Assembly (NCBI RefSeq): GCF_026339735.1
Contig: NZ_JAPEQG010000001.1
Coordinates: 4,712,001 to 4,776,000, forward strand
Direction of reading: 5' to 3'
DNA: 64,000 bases
Source of the DNA: Streptomyces sp. NBC_01669
GTDB taxonomy: Bacteria; Actinomycetota; Actinomycetes; Streptomycetales; Streptomycetaceae
The notes under the pieces were generated by a model. It made no database searches and had not been told where the DNA came from. It saw nothing but the letters and a program-made list of their open reading frames with translations. Shown in pieces: positions 63,159 through 64,000 of this stretch. The first letter of the stretch is position 1, and each line of letters begins with the position of its first letter. The position numbers and the translations under genes are program-made.

Positions 63159-63210
63159 GACAAGGGGCCCCACGAAACCTGTGGACAACTCGTAGGGGAG
63201 GATCGCGGAC

Positions 63211-63804
63211 ATGACCACGGCCAAGCGGGACACGTACACCCCGGAGACTCTCCTCACCGTCGCCGTCCGTGTCTTCAACGAGCGCGGTTACGACGGCACG
63301 TCCATGGAGCACCTGTCCAAGGCGGCGGGCATCTCCAAATCGTCCATCTACCACCACGTCGCGGGCAAGGAAGAGCTGCTGCGGCGCGCGGTCAGCCGGG
63401 CACTGGAAGGGCTCTTCGGGATTCTCGACGAGCCGGGTGCGACGCGGGGGCGCGCGATCGAGCGGGTCGAGTACGTCACGCGACGTACCGTCGAGGTGCT
63501 GATAGCCGAACTGCCCTACGTCACGCTGTTGCTGCGTGTACGGGGCAATACGAAGGCCGAGCGCTGGGCCATGGAGCGTCGGCGTGAGTTCGACCAGCGG
63601 GTGGCCGAACTGCTGAAGGCGGCCGTCGCGGACGGCGATCTCCGCTCCGACGTGGACATACGGCTGGCGACGAGGCTGCTCTTCGGAATGGTCAACTCTC
63701 TGGTGGAGTGGTACCGGCCGCAGCCGGGCGGCGACGCCGAGGGGGAGCAGCTGGCGGACACGGTCGTCCAGCTGGCCTTCGAGGGGATGCGTTCCGACCG
63801 CTGA
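63211..63804 (+). CDS. paaR: TetR-family regulator, probably PaaR
   Basis: A 197-residue repressor. The HTH lies near residues 10-58 (LLTVAVRVFNERGYDGTSMEHLSKAAGISKSSIYHHVAGKEELL). The C-terminal ligand domain is helical (VEVLIAELPYVTLLLRVRGN, then RLATRLLFGMVNSLVEWYRP). AGGGGAGG precedes the ATG. Its operator also occurs before paaA, so it should regulate phenylacetate degradation, with a CoA intermediate as probable ligand. Symbol by inference. Confidence 0.85.
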   Translation: MTTAKRDTYTPETLLTVAVRVFNERGYDGTSMEHLSKAAGISKSSIYHHVAGKEELLRRAVSRALEGLFGILDEPGATRGRAIERVEYVTRRTVEVLIAELPYVTLLLRVRGNTKAERWAMERRREFDQRVAELLKAAVADGDLRSDVDIRLATRLLFGMVNSLVEWYRPQPGGDAEGEQLADTVVQLAFEGMRSDR

Positions 63805-63845
63805 AACGTTGACGGCAGGACAGGTCAAGACCACCATCCTTCGGC

Positions 63846-64000
63846 ATGGCCGCCGTCCTTCCTGTTCCCGGGTTCCTGTGCGCTGTCACGTTGCTTGTCG
63901 CCGTGTCGCTGACCGGCTGCGGAGGGGGCGGCAGCGGCGGCACCGGTGGTAGCGGTGCCGAGAAGGGGGCGGACGCGAGTGAGGAGGCCCGGCGGCCTGA
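63846..64000 (+). CDS. Lipoprotein, N-terminal part (runs off window)
   Basis: The open frame from ATG 63846 reads a lipoprotein signal: AAVLPVPGFLCAVTLLVAVS, then the lipobox LTGC, then a Gly/Ser-rich linker (GGGGSGGTGGSGAEKG). It stays open to the end of the window with no stop. The mature protein is outside. No clear ribosome site, so the start is uncertain. Confidence 0.6.
   Translation, partial: MAAVLPVPGFLCAVTLLVAVSLTGCGGGGSGGTGGSGAEKGADASEEARRP

Overview
The window is the replication-origin core of a high-GC actinomycete chromosome, almost certainly a Streptomyces or close relative. The evidence is the gene order parB-parA-rsmG-jag-yidC-yidD-rnpA-rpmH | dnaA-oriC-dnaN-gnd-recF-dciA-gyrB-gyrA, frequent GTG starts, a DnaA with a very long proline/glutamine-rich domain II, crgA, class E sortases and the fhaA-fhaB-pstP-rodA-pbpA-pknB operon. 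Gene identities come from reading translations and motifs; no database search was run.

1-9.7 kb is the origin. On the minus strand lie parB (cut by the window edge), parA, rsmG, the jag/yidC/yidD membrane-insertion genes, rnpA and rpmH. On the plus strand dnaA and dnaN flank a ~1 kb non-coding oriC with many DnaA boxes. Three perfect parS sites (two inside parA, one at 45.15 kb) show where ParB loads. 9.7-18.3 kb carries gnd, recF, a dciA-like gene, gyrB, gyrA and a DUF3566 membrane gene, then tRNA-Ile. Next to that tRNA is what looks like a frameshifted 3' remnant of a tyrosine integrase.

18.9-26.4 kb holds small secreted or membrane genes, a tandem pair of related secreted cell-surface proteins (the first with a von Willebrand A domain), a convergent Ser/Thr kinase, an XRE regulator, tRNA-Ala and a DUF5324 gene. 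26.7-33.5 kb has a cyclophilin, a rhomboid protease, a second cluster of DnaA boxes, crgA, a DUF881 gene, three class E sortases and a pabA/trpG-type amidotransferase. An accessory Mrr-type nuclease gene (33.6-34.6 kb) interrupts the conserved order before the cell-wall growth operon fhaA-fhaB-pstP-rodA-pbpA-pknB (34.8-42.9 kb, minus strand).

43.2-53.3 kb is more variable: tRNA-Leu, a decayed sensor kinase beside an intact response regulator, a divergent azoreductase/HxlR pair, a divergent MarR/membrane-protein pair, a YdeI-like gene, an ISL3 transposase, a DUF2252 gene, a J-domain gene and a rhodanese. 53.3-64 kb is catabolic: an acyl-CoA dehydrogenase with a KstR-like operator, paaABCDE (phenylacetyl-CoA epoxidase), a DUF5819/HTTM pair resembling SdpAB, a SpoU methyltransferase, paaN, a TetR regulator (probably PaaR) and the start of a lipoprotein gene. 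The same 18-bp operator precedes paaA and lies between paaN and the TetR gene, which ties the two paa loci together.
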